A stretch of DNA of 39,954 bases from Butyrivibrio sp. AE2015 (GTDB taxonomy: Bacteria; Bacillota; Clostridia; Lachnospirales; Lachnospiraceae). Of this stretch, positions 18,301 through 24,831 are shown in pieces. The notes under the pieces were generated by a model. It made no database searches, had not been told where the DNA came from, and was given only the letters and a program-made list of their open reading frames with translations. The stretch's first letter is position 1; the number at the start of each line of letters is the position of its first letter. The stretch is from the NCBI RefSeq assembly GCF_000420825.1, contig NZ_ATVR01000032.1, positions 1 through 39,954 on the forward strand, read 5' to 3'. The position numbers were made by a program, and so were the translations under genes.

Positions 18301-18825
18301 GGCATCATCATAAGCCTTTGAATACTGCTCTTTAATGGCACTTGGATTAACTCCAAGTTCACCTCCTTCTCTTTTAGGAAGCTCAGCCTTCATAAGATTA
18401 TAGATGGTATTCACCTTTTCTTTTACCTGCTGCATGGACTTGGAGTCCTTGGAATACCACTTGCTGTCCTGATCAAGAAGCTGTGTCTGATTCTCGATCA
18501 CAGACCTTCTTGTCTTATTCCTTTCTTCAAAAGAAAGCACTTCCTGTGTCTCAGTAGTCGTCTTTATAGACAGCTTATTAACAAGCTCATTATTTGTTGT
18601 TTTTAGCTGAACTTTCTCTTCTGCAGACAGAGCTTTAGGCAGCTTTTTCCAGGCATCTTTATGTGCTGCTACAATATTTCTTGTATCTTTTGCATCAGTA
18701 GGAACAAAACCATTCTGAAGTCTTAATCTATCTTCATTTTGCAGATTAGCAAAATCAAGCTGTTCATTATTAATTTCAAAAACATCATTATTATGTTGTT
18801 GCTGTAAATTCTGATGAGGTAACAT
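15340..18825 (-). CDS. Giant unknown protein with a divergent kinase-like core
   Basis: A 1161-residue soluble protein with no signal peptide or membrane helix; no named family was recognised. Long charged helical regions flank a central segment. Residues 262-300 look like a nucleotide-binding beta-hairpin (YRLKDKDGNEYYMKE, candidate Lys K277). Residues 543-590 resemble the helix-C part of divergent kinases (NNTATWRIAKQFG, later SVAPG). TDRHWRN gives D632 and N637 as a catalytic-loop-like DRHxxN, and SYDHDQAF gives D678 and D680 as a metal-binding motif. This order is seen in PI3/4-kinase-, HipA- and FAM20-like folds. About 240 residues separate the two N-lobe parts, so an insertion or a different fold is possible. 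The C-terminal 400 residues are helix-rich and unassigned. Its start is 13 bases after a GNAT gene, so the two are almost certainly co-transcribed. Confidence 0.8.
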   Translation of the reverse strand: MLPHQNLQQQHNNDVFEINNEQLDFANLQNEDRLRLQNGFVPTDAKDTRNIVAAHKDAWKKLPKALSAEEKVQLKTTNNELVNKLSIKTTTETQEVLSFEERNKTRRSVIENQTQLLDQDSKWYSKDSKSMQQVKEKVNTIYNLMKAELPKREGGELGVNPSAIKEQYSKAYDDAIKACNDYIDSHKNPWFAAGIRRKQKVMALYENLREEKALIIQATEMMKSGAFAEQIDNIKTGSDLLLQMHSIKISESKMEREGNTTTVYRLKDKDGNEYYMKENLPLISNELGSYLDRRIKQVKSNIGSDTKEQRLEKLSDKELKSDMKVMQYMLKKLTVNPNGSGDDKVTQSDKIATEKRYLKFLGHDFNKFYERLSEYNEFVKFSKSVKIRIQEAASSGGAIDPAMIEETRNKLRSLEAEEKKDDGAIAYVKMLLRTMENPQNAPAAGGQVAVEEKADKKFDDLKELTEKDWLLKNIKDLGLDKKKDSELINKLVELCDDHADKKLGLRRLLLRTMGKDAELYGQMTENSGVINKGDNEEVVVATNNTATWRIAKQFGFQDVITSSQSSVVKMKLAGSEKEEDVNCTLMSVAPGLEMLKLVELAQKSGAKLQYSPNAVRQLTRLQMLDTVCLQTDRHWRNFKCKTEPDITDLIESDPNSQEALEKLKNAGSIKIVSIMSYDHDQAFSKDKGIEKKDFEQTGADGKKIAKKNGFLPPIFTNIEENSTQFDYLEDKSGTKPVRKKYVPKILDKAPIEKVGEPVIREKYKKEHEWKCTFGLYSINTNETDMDPFNDSALYSNFFRDLTQHTDVYKQLFSMAAGIKQDDKAKINSCFDTFIKYRESENVDQRADAFLALQDLKDIYDRCVAKNSDAFVKVDSDKKSKECMVPLQVKNLLSQEKRNKLKFANAGSPVGTVTIDNLQGGEFDFKMQMIFYRTSTFIKNDLQVQKVLRNKIRLREGKEPTLDEKEFEAAEDKRIAEINKKRARLKGDVPTLLHMDKAAYESIKNMKDTWKTQEAILLDLKWDTERIEAMKKRIDSYLDQIEQARKIAEPWLKDKYKDANDPRAKFFLDEKDYDKFEDITEFAWDPGMSYLCNEDENYLLAEEDYSKRFSSEQQKAIVDKVNKQRKNSPRLHDIAPEEEAKKEGGKWTKPKYKSLINGKLAK

Positions 18826-18838
18826 CTATTCAATCCTC

Positions 18839-19834
18839 CTACCATTCTCTTGTATAGTAAAGATCTTCAATATATTCATAACCTTCAGTTGGATAATCTT
18901 CAATGAAAAAGCTCTTTCCCGAATTAAGTTCAACCTTCTCCTTAGGCTCTGAAAGAATTTCCAGGTCTTTAATATCGCAATACCTGTACTCAGTCTCTAC
19001 AGGCTGAACATTTTTAAATACAACACTTGCAATCTTCATGGCATTTTTTGAATTGCATATGATATTAAGTGATTCTGTTTCTTTAATACTTTTAGCAGTC
19101 AGTCTCGCTATTCCTCTAAGAAAATGTCCAAGGTCACGAACATCTTCAACAGCTATAGTAACAGGAATAATGACATGTCCTTCCATATGCACAAGTAAAA
19201 GGCCCTTTATTTTATCCTTTTTTACCAGTTTGAAACTATATTTGGGATCATAGAAATCAAGCCTTCCATGAGGCGAAAAAAGCTGCATGACCCTTCCAAC
19301 CTCTGCCATGTGAACAAGCGAGCTCATAATTTCCTCTTCTGATGTATCTGAGAGATTAACAACATCATTTGATTTACTTCTCTTTTCAATGGCCTTCATT
19401 ATAAACGGTTCAGTTGTTATCTGTTTCCCATCAAGAACCCACTCATCATTTCTGTAATCTGCATTATCGAGCCCAAGATCCTCAAAATACCTAATGAGAT
19501 CTCCTTTATCCTCTTCAACAGGTATTAAATCTGAAAACTTTGCAGCAATGCATGGTGCATCATTGTCCTTTGCAAGATTTATCACATTTCTTACCAAAGA
19601 TGTTCCAATTCCTCTGCCTCTATATTCCGGATCAATATATATCCACTCAATGACAAAGGTATCCATCGGCACTCCTGAAAAAACGACCACCCCAATCGGA
19701 ACATCCGCTCCATCCTCTTCGGTTGTTACACCGATAAGCTGCATATTGGGAAGTTTGATCTTATCAAATAACTTTTCTGTTATAAGGCCTTTGAAATACT
19801 TCTCTTCTCCGGCTTTCAGCAATGTAGCTTTCAA
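18839..19834 (-). CDS. GNAT acetyltransferase with an unknown second domain
   Basis: A 331-residue protein beginning at TTG (19834), chosen because AAGGAGG lies 8 bases upstream; an in-frame ATG further up (19924) falls inside a terminator hairpin. Residues 1-140 are a GNAT domain: the acetyl-CoA pyrophosphate loop is R72-G-R-G-I-G77, preceded by the strand EWIYIDPEY. Residues 160-331 form a second alpha/beta domain (HMAEVGRVMQLFSPHGRLDF and later repeats of strands) that may be a degenerate GNAT half or a substrate-binding module. It is separated by only 13 bases from the 1161-residue kinase-like gene, suggesting a functional pair in which one may modify the other or a shared target. The substrate is unknown. 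Confidence 0.8.
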   Translation of the reverse strand: MKATLLKAGEEKYFKGLITEKLFDKIKLPNMQLIGVTTEEDGADVPIGVVVFSGVPMDTFVIEWIYIDPEYRGRGIGTSLVRNVINLAKDNDAPCIAAKFSDLIPVEEDKGDLIRYFEDLGLDNADYRNDEWVLDGKQITTEPFIMKAIEKRSKSNDVVNLSDTSEEEIMSSLVHMAEVGRVMQLFSPHGRLDFYDPKYSFKLVKKDKIKGLLLVHMEGHVIIPVTIAVEDVRDLGHFLRGIARLTAKSIKETESLNIICNSKNAMKIASVVFKNVQPVETEYRYCDIKDLEILSEPKEKVELNSGKSFFIEDYPTEGYEYIEDLYYTREW

Positions 19835-19873
19835 AATAAATACCTCCTTATCAATTAACTCAAGGCAAAAGAA

Positions 19874-19911
19874 AACTGCTATTATATCCTTCTCTAGATA
19901 TAATAACAGTT
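19874..19911 (-). terminator. Terminator after the HD-GYP gene
   Basis: A 15-16-bp inverted repeat (AACTGCTATTATATC with its complement, one G:U wobble) is followed on the minus strand by TTTTCTTTT. It lies 50 bases past the HD-GYP stop. The stem also contains TATAAT, which could act as a -10 box for the GNAT operon, although no good -35 was seen. Confidence 0.75.
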
Positions 19912-19960
19912 TCTTGATAAACATTTTGTTAAATATAATTAAATTATTATTACTTTTTCG

Positions 19961-21232
19961 TTATTGTTGAAAGCCCATATATACACCCGGTATGTCATCT
20001 TCTGTCAAATGGAATCGCTCGTGGTTTTCATCAGCTTCCGCGGTCTCCATCTTAACAACATTGACATAGCCATCGTTGATCATATCCACCATGTACTTCA
20101 CAATAGATGGATCAAATTGGGTTCCGGATCCCTTTTGGATTTCCTCGATGATCTCGTCCTTGTTTAAGTGTCTTCTGTAAACACGGTTACTTGACATAGC
20201 GTCATAGGAATCTGCCACACCAACTATTCTCGCATACAGAGGGATAATGTCTCCCTTAAGTCCATCAGGATATCCTGTTCCGTCATATCTTTCATGATGA
20301 TAAAGAGCTGTTTCTCTGACTCCTCGAAGAGAAGAAAGCTGAAGCAGCATTTTTCCGCCCGCTACAGTGTGGTTTTGTATAAGCTTTCGCTCCTCATCAG
20401 TAAGCTTACCAGGCTTATTCAAAACAGCATCTGGAACACTTATCTTTCCTGCATCATGAAGAAGTCCTGCGTAATAAATATTTTGTATCTCATCCTCAGA
20501 AAGTCCCATTCTCTTGGCAATCTCTGCCGCATACATGGCAACTCGCCTGGAGTGGCCTCGCGTATACGGGTCCTTGGCATCAATGAAGTTAATGAAAGTA
20601 TTCATTGACTGAAGGATGATCTTTACATCGTTGCGCTGTCGTTCTTTGTAGTTTCTGACATTGACTCTTGTAACTAAAAGACCTACAAATACAATGAACC
20701 AGACCATCAAAAGGATAAGTATCACTTTTTTAGCGATATCCGTCATTTCAGAAGATATCTTATATCCCTTAATGCTTATCTCTGTAGGAGTAAAGACCTC
20801 GTCTGAATTAACAATTATTCCAAAAGCAATATTCTCACCGGAATATATAATATTATTGTAATAAGTTGGTCTCAAAAGAACACATTGTCTCTCGGAATCA
20901 TATACCGCTTCGGAACCCCAATAATTCTCAAGGGTTGCATCAGAAGGCAGATCTATTTTTACTACCCAGTTGGAAAGATTACTCTTTCCAGTATTATAAA
21001 TTTCAAAATCAAACTGTGAAGAATAGCCACTTACGCTTTTCCATGTAGCAGCTCTGCTCACGCTGGAATAAAACTCATCTGATAGTCTCGCCCCTGTTAG
21101 ACTGACAGTTTCGTCATAGGCAGAAGAAACATAATTCCTCGCCACTATTTCAAGCGTATAATAAGCCACCACAAGAATAACGAATAGCGACAAAAACACT
21201 GCCACCAGTTTTGTAGTTTTACTTAATTTCAT
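19961..21232 (-). CDS. HD-GYP protein with an extracellular CBM2-like domain
   Basis: A 423-residue membrane protein. TM1 is about 8-30, an external domain 35-163, TM2 about 167-188, and a cytoplasmic HD-GYP c-di-GMP phosphodiesterase domain 200-385. The HD pair is H259-D260 and the signature HHERYDGTGYP is intact at 312-322, so the enzyme should be active. The external domain is unusual: residues 62-160 read like a family 2 carbohydrate-binding module, with NTGKSNLSNWVVKIDLP, then W105, then YYNNIIYSGENIAFGIIV, matching the NxG...W...W...WNG...GxxxxFGF pattern. W89, W105 and Y124/Y125 are in the expected aromatic positions. It lies 6 bases downstream of a GGDEF gene. Inferred role: lowering c-di-GMP in response to contact with polysaccharide. 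Confidence 0.88.
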   Translation of the reverse strand: MKLSKTTKLVAVFLSLFVILVVAYYTLEIVARNYVSSAYDETVSLTGARLSDEFYSSVSRAATWKSVSGYSSQFDFEIYNTGKSNLSNWVVKIDLPSDATLENYWGSEAVYDSERQCVLLRPTYYNNIIYSGENIAFGIIVNSDEVFTPTEISIKGYKISSEMTDIAKKVILILLMVWFIVFVGLLVTRVNVRNYKERQRNDVKIILQSMNTFINFIDAKDPYTRGHSRRVAMYAAEIAKRMGLSEDEIQNIYYAGLLHDAGKISVPDAVLNKPGKLTDEERKLIQNHTVAGGKMLLQLSSLRGVRETALYHHERYDGTGYPDGLKGDIIPLYARIVGVADSYDAMSSNRVYRRHLNKDEIIEEIQKGSGTQFDPSIVKYMVDMINDGYVNVVKMETAEADENHERFHLTEDDIPGVYMGFQQ

Positions 21233-21238
21233 TCCCCA

Positions 21239-22384
21239 TCACCTTCTATTATCAGCCAAATGGTGTTGTCTCTTTTGTATATACATTAGTTCGTCAATCG
21301 CTATCTGGAACTGCTTAACAGACATGGAGTTAGCAGGATTATATATCATACTTCCCATACTTATCTCAAGCTTGTATGGTTTCTCGCTCTTATAATTCCA
21401 AAGCTCCATCTCATCATCGATCAGTTCAATTCTCTCCTCCAACTCATCCTGAGACGAAATATTACTTATTACGCAAAATTCATCTCCACCAAACCTTCCG
21501 ATGGCTGCATCGTCAGAAAAAACTTTGTACAGGATAGCTGAAACGATTTTCAGTGCATAATCCCCCTCATTATGGCCATATGTATCATTGATTTCTTTAA
21601 ACCTATCTAAATCCATCATTATAGCAGAAAACTGATGTCCTGTAGACAGTGAATTCTTGATTCTGTTCTCCATAACGATATCGATACCCCTTCTATTAAG
21701 TGCACCGGTAAGGTAATCAATATCAAGATTTTTAGTCTGCAGATAGAAAAAGACTATGAGAATACCTATAGTTATTGAAGCATAGGTCATATTCATTTCT
21801 GTAAAAAATATCTGCATGAAAGCTCCAAACATTGCAATCAAAGGAAATGCCAGAATTGGCTTAACATAGCCTGTATATATAGCATTGTAGTTGATCAGCA
21901 CATACACAGATACTAAAACACAGAGAAGTAAGACAAAAGCTCCCCTCACCAGGAAGAAAGGTCCTCTTAAATAGTTCATACCATCAAAATAGTAAAACCA
22001 GTCAAGATTAAAAAGTACAGAAATCGTAACCAAAACAAAATTCAGGCCCATAAATATCCTGTAAACCAGAGTGACTTCTTTTTGAAGCTTGGCCTTTGTT
22101 TCATCCAGCCAACAGTTTATATATAGTATGGCAAAAAGATAATCTGCAGGATCAAGGGCATAGATAATATAATATCCAATCTTCATCCCTATCAAATAGT
22201 TCTCAGGGTAAAGCTCTCCGATATGCCCAACAGTTTCAGCTGCGACAAGAATAAAAGTCATCACAACAAGCTGAACAAAACGTTCAGTTGATTTTGTATT
22301 AATGGTCTTACCCTGGAACATGAGAACAAGAACCAATAGAAGTGACGTATAAAAATTTAATATGATCCAACCTGAAATAGCCAA
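21239..22384 (-). CDS. Seven-helix membrane GGDEF diguanylate cyclase
   Basis: A 381-residue protein with seven or eight hydrophobic helices in residues 5-215, of the type found in 7TM-sensor cyclases and histidine kinases, followed by a GGDEF domain (about 222-375). The active site is intact: GGDEF at 299-303 and the DLDRFKEINDTYGH metal/substrate motif at 258-271. The inhibitory I-site RxxD expected at 290-293 is absent (the residues are SDDA), so product inhibition at the usual site is not expected. Stop and downstream HD-GYP start are 6 bases apart, placing synthesis and breakdown of c-di-GMP in one operon. AAAAGGGG precedes the ATG; a TATAAT at 22429-22434 (minus) is the likely -10. Confidence 0.9.
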   Translation of the reverse strand: MAISGWIILNFYTSLLLVLVLMFQGKTINTKSTERFVQLVVMTFILVAAETVGHIGELYPENYLIGMKIGYYIIYALDPADYLFAILYINCWLDETKAKLQKEVTLVYRIFMGLNFVLVTISVLFNLDWFYYFDGMNYLRGPFFLVRGAFVLLLCVLVSVYVLINYNAIYTGYVKPILAFPLIAMFGAFMQIFFTEMNMTYASITIGILIVFFYLQTKNLDIDYLTGALNRRGIDIVMENRIKNSLSTGHQFSAIMMDLDRFKEINDTYGHNEGDYALKIVSAILYKVFSDDAAIGRFGGDEFCVISNISSQDELEERIELIDDEMELWNYKSEKPYKLEISMGSMIYNPANSMSVKQFQIAIDELMYIQKRQHHLADNRR

Positions 22385-22428
22385 TAAAATGCCCCTTTTG
22401 CCTAAACTACTACCAATATTACGCTCCC

Positions 22429-22434
22429 ATTATA
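22429..22434 (-). promoter_or_regulatory. -10 element of the GGDEF/HD-GYP operon
   Basis: A perfect TATAAT on the minus strand 45 bases before the GGDEF start codon. No good -35 hexamer lies 16-18 bases upstream, so the promoter may be weak or activator-dependent. Confidence 0.4.
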
Positions 22435-22509
22435 CTAAATAGGGTCCAAAACTTTGTGATAATTTATAGAATTTTTAGGCTTTTCTGCAATTTTATTTCA
22501 ATAAAAAAG

Positions 22510-22545
22510 CCTATCCGAGAAAAGATATTTCTTTTCCCGGATAGG
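22510..22545 (-). terminator. Terminator of the kdu/kdg operon
   Basis: CCTATCCG and CGGATAGG arms enclose an A/T-rich inner stem and are followed on the minus strand by CTTTTTTATT. It lies 17 bases past the kdgK stop codon. Confidence 0.88.
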
Positions 22546-22562
22546 TCCTAAAATATCAAAGA

Positions 22563-23588
22563 TTATCTCTGGATACGACCTGATCCGTCTCCACCTGCAA
22601 GCTTGTTAACTTCATCAACAGTTACAAGGTTGAAGTCGCCTTCGATTGTGTGCTTAAGAGCTGAAGCAGCTACAGCGAATTCGATTGTTGCCTGAGGATC
22701 GAACTCATTTACGCAGCTGTAGATAAGTCCGCCACCGAATGAATCACCGCCACCAACACGGTCAACGATACGAAGAGCATATTTCTTTGAGAAATAAGCC
22801 TGTCCGTCTGTGTAAAGCATTGCGCTCCAGTTGTTATCATTAGCTGAGATTGACTCACGAAGTGTAATAGCAACTTTCTTGAATCCAAATCTATCTGTAA
22901 GCTTCTGAGCAACTTCGATGTAGCCCTCTCTGTTGAGCTTACCTGTTGTAACGTCTGTAGAAGAAGCAGCGATTCCAAATACATCAGCAGCATCCTCTTC
23001 GTTTGCGATACAAACGTCAACATACTTACAGATCTCGCCCATAACCTTTCCGGCTTTTTCCTTGCTCCAGAGCTTACCTCTGTAGTTAAGGTCACATGAA
23101 ACTGTAAGTCCGTGCTCTTTAGCCTTCTTAGCAGCCTCAAGAGTGATCTCAGCAAGTGAATCACTTACAGCTGGAGTAATTCCTGTGAAGTGGAACCACT
23201 CAGCACCTTCGAAGATCTCATCCCAATTGAAGTCTGCAGGAACAGCCTCAGCGATCGCTGAATGTGCTCTATCATAGATGCACTTTGAGCCTCTCTGTGA
23301 AGCACCTTTCTCGTTGTAGTAGATACCTACTCTGTCGCCACCTCTTGTGATCTTAGATGTATCTACGCCATATTTTCTAAGTGAGTTAACTGCAGCCTGT
23401 CCTATTTCGTGCTTAGGAAGCTTTGTAACGTAAACTGAATCAAGTCCGTAGTTTGCAAGAGAAACAGAAACGTTTGCCTCTCCGCCACCGAATGTAGCCT
23501 CAAGATGATCAACCTGAACGAATCTTAAATAGTTATCAGGCTGAAGACGAAGCATGATCTCACCAAATGTAACAACTTTCTTTGACAT
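22563..23588 (-). CDS. kdgK: 2-keto-3-deoxygluconate kinase
   Basis: A 341-residue PfkB/ribokinase-family sugar kinase that phosphorylates 2-keto-3-deoxygluconate to KDPG with ATP. The N-terminal substrate signature FGGGEANVSVSLANYG is at 33-48. The C-terminal PfkB signature DRVGGGDSFGGG (276-287) carries the catalytic base D282. It is the fourth gene of kduI-kduD-eda-kdgK and ends at a strong terminator. In the pathway it acts before the aldolase although encoded after it. Context makes KDG kinase much more likely than fructokinase or another PfkB activity. Confidence 0.9.
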   Translation of the reverse strand: MSKKVVTFGEIMLRLQPDNYLRFVQVDHLEATFGGGEANVSVSLANYGLDSVYVTKLPKHEIGQAAVNSLRKYGVDTSKITRGGDRVGIYYNEKGASQRGSKCIYDRAHSAIAEAVPADFNWDEIFEGAEWFHFTGITPAVSDSLAEITLEAAKKAKEHGLTVSCDLNYRGKLWSKEKAGKVMGEICKYVDVCIANEEDAADVFGIAASSTDVTTGKLNREGYIEVAQKLTDRFGFKKVAITLRESISANDNNWSAMLYTDGQAYFSKKYALRIVDRVGGGDSFGGGLIYSCVNEFDPQATIEFAVAASALKHTIEGDFNLVTVDEVNKLAGGDGSGRIQR

Positions 23589-23660
23589 AATAATTAATTC
23601 CTTTCATTACTGCACTAAAGTGTAGATTAGATATATGTGTTAAATGTTTTAGTAACAAAA

Positions 23661-24626
23661 TTACTCATTCTTGCCAAGGTGAACAGCAAATCCGCCGAAA
23701 TCATCAGCAAGATAAGCAACCTTAAGATGATTGTCTGCATCATATGAGAATGAAGACTCATCAAATTTAACACCCTGCTTAGAAAGATGATATACAGCTC
23801 TGTCGATGTTATTGCATCCAATAGCAATGTGTCCGCATGTTCCACGGCCCTTAGACTTCATAACCTCTACAGCTGATCCGGCAAATACAGAAGAATTGCC
23901 AACTTTCTTTGTAAGACCAAAGAGAGCATCAAACTTATCTGCAACAGCCTCAGCAGCCTCAGCGCTATCCTGGTTGATTCCGATGTGCTTAAGCTTGAAG
24001 CCAAGCATAGCATTTACAGCGTCTCTTGTCATAGCTTCGATCTCATCAAACTTACCTGCAGAAATGAGGTCCTTCTTAACCATCCAGCTACCACCGCAGC
24101 AGAATACTTTGTTGAAGCTGAGGTAATCGTTAAGGTTGTTCTTATTTACTCCGCCAGTAGGCATGAAGTGCATCTTTGTGTAAGGTGCTGCCATAGCCTT
24201 GATCTTTGCAATTCCACCGTTCTGCTCAGCAGGGAAGAACTTAACACAATCAAGACCAAGTTCAATAGCCTGCTCAACTTCGCCAGGTGTTGCTGTTCCA
24301 GGAACAACAGGTACTCCGATTGACTGAATGTACTCAATGTTTGATCTGTTAAATCCAGGGCTTACAATAAACTTAGCTCCTGCAGCCTTTGCTCTGTCAG
24401 CCTGTTCAGCATTAAGTACTGTGCCTGCACCAACGATCATCTCAGGGAATTTCTGAGAGATGATCCTGATAGCTTCCTCAGCAGCTGCTGTACGGAATGT
24501 AACCTCAGCAGCAGGAAGTCCTCCCTTAATAAGAGCTTCTGCAAGAGGTTCAGCGTCCTTTGCATCGTCGATAGCGATTACTGGTACAATACCAATTCTG
24601 TAAAGTTCTTCACAAATCTTATCCAT
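23661..24626 (-). CDS. eda: KDPG aldolase fused to a VOC-like domain
   Basis: A 321-residue protein in two parts. Residues 1-212 are a class I KDPG/KHG aldolase that splits KDPG into pyruvate and glyceraldehyde-3-phosphate: the Schiff-base lysine is K129 in CVKFFPAE, with E41 and R45 in AEVTFRT and the phosphate-binding PTGGV at 156-160. Single-domain aldolases end near residue 210. Here a further 109 residues follow, beginning LKHIGINQDS and containing GHIAIGCNNIDRAVYHL and a terminal GGFAVHLGK; the order of these elements is that of a vicinal-oxygen-chelate (glyoxalase-like) domain. Its role is unknown. AAAGG precedes the ATG. The gene lies between kduD and kdgK. Confidence 0.9.
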   Translation of the reverse strand: MDKICEELYRIGIVPVIAIDDAKDAEPLAEALIKGGLPAAEVTFRTAAAEEAIRIISQKFPEMIVGAGTVLNAEQADRAKAAGAKFIVSPGFNRSNIEYIQSIGVPVVPGTATPGEVEQAIELGLDCVKFFPAEQNGGIAKIKAMAAPYTKMHFMPTGGVNKNNLNDYLSFNKVFCCGGSWMVKKDLISAGKFDEIEAMTRDAVNAMLGFKLKHIGINQDSAEAAEAVADKFDALFGLTKKVGNSSVFAGSAVEVMKSKGRGTCGHIAIGCNNIDRAVYHLSKQGVKFDESSFSYDADNHLKVAYLADDFGGFAVHLGKNE

Positions 24627-24831
24627 TTTATTGCCTTTCTATTATAAAAAAAAATATTGTTAACTTGATTAAAGCACGATTGCTTCGCTTCGCTCTCGCA
24701 ATCGCTACCGGCAATTCGGAAATCGATATGCTCATTCATTCGCATATCTTTTTTCCTCATTGTCGGGCATGTCTCAAAATCAATCATGTAATTACGTGCC
24801 AGCACGACTACATGATTGATTTTGATCCATT
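24627..24831. repeat. Three consecutive hairpins between kduD and eda
   Basis: This 205-base gap contains a perfect 16-bp inverted repeat (24775-24790 with 24809-24824) enclosing a 5-bp inner stem; a 7-bp hairpin GATATGC/GCATATC (24725-24748); and CGATTGC/GCAATCG (24677-24704) whose loop contains the TCGCTTCGCTC 11-mer also found at 11914-11924. None has a long T-tract next to it. They may stabilise or process the mRNA or partially terminate it. Confidence 0.6.

Noticed and set aside
15340..19834. Reading the kinase-like/GNAT pair as a HipA-type toxin-antitoxin system
   Set aside because: The protein is almost three times HipA length, there is no HipB-like DNA-binding partner, and GNAT toxins of the TacT type are smaller with an RHH antitoxin, which is absent.
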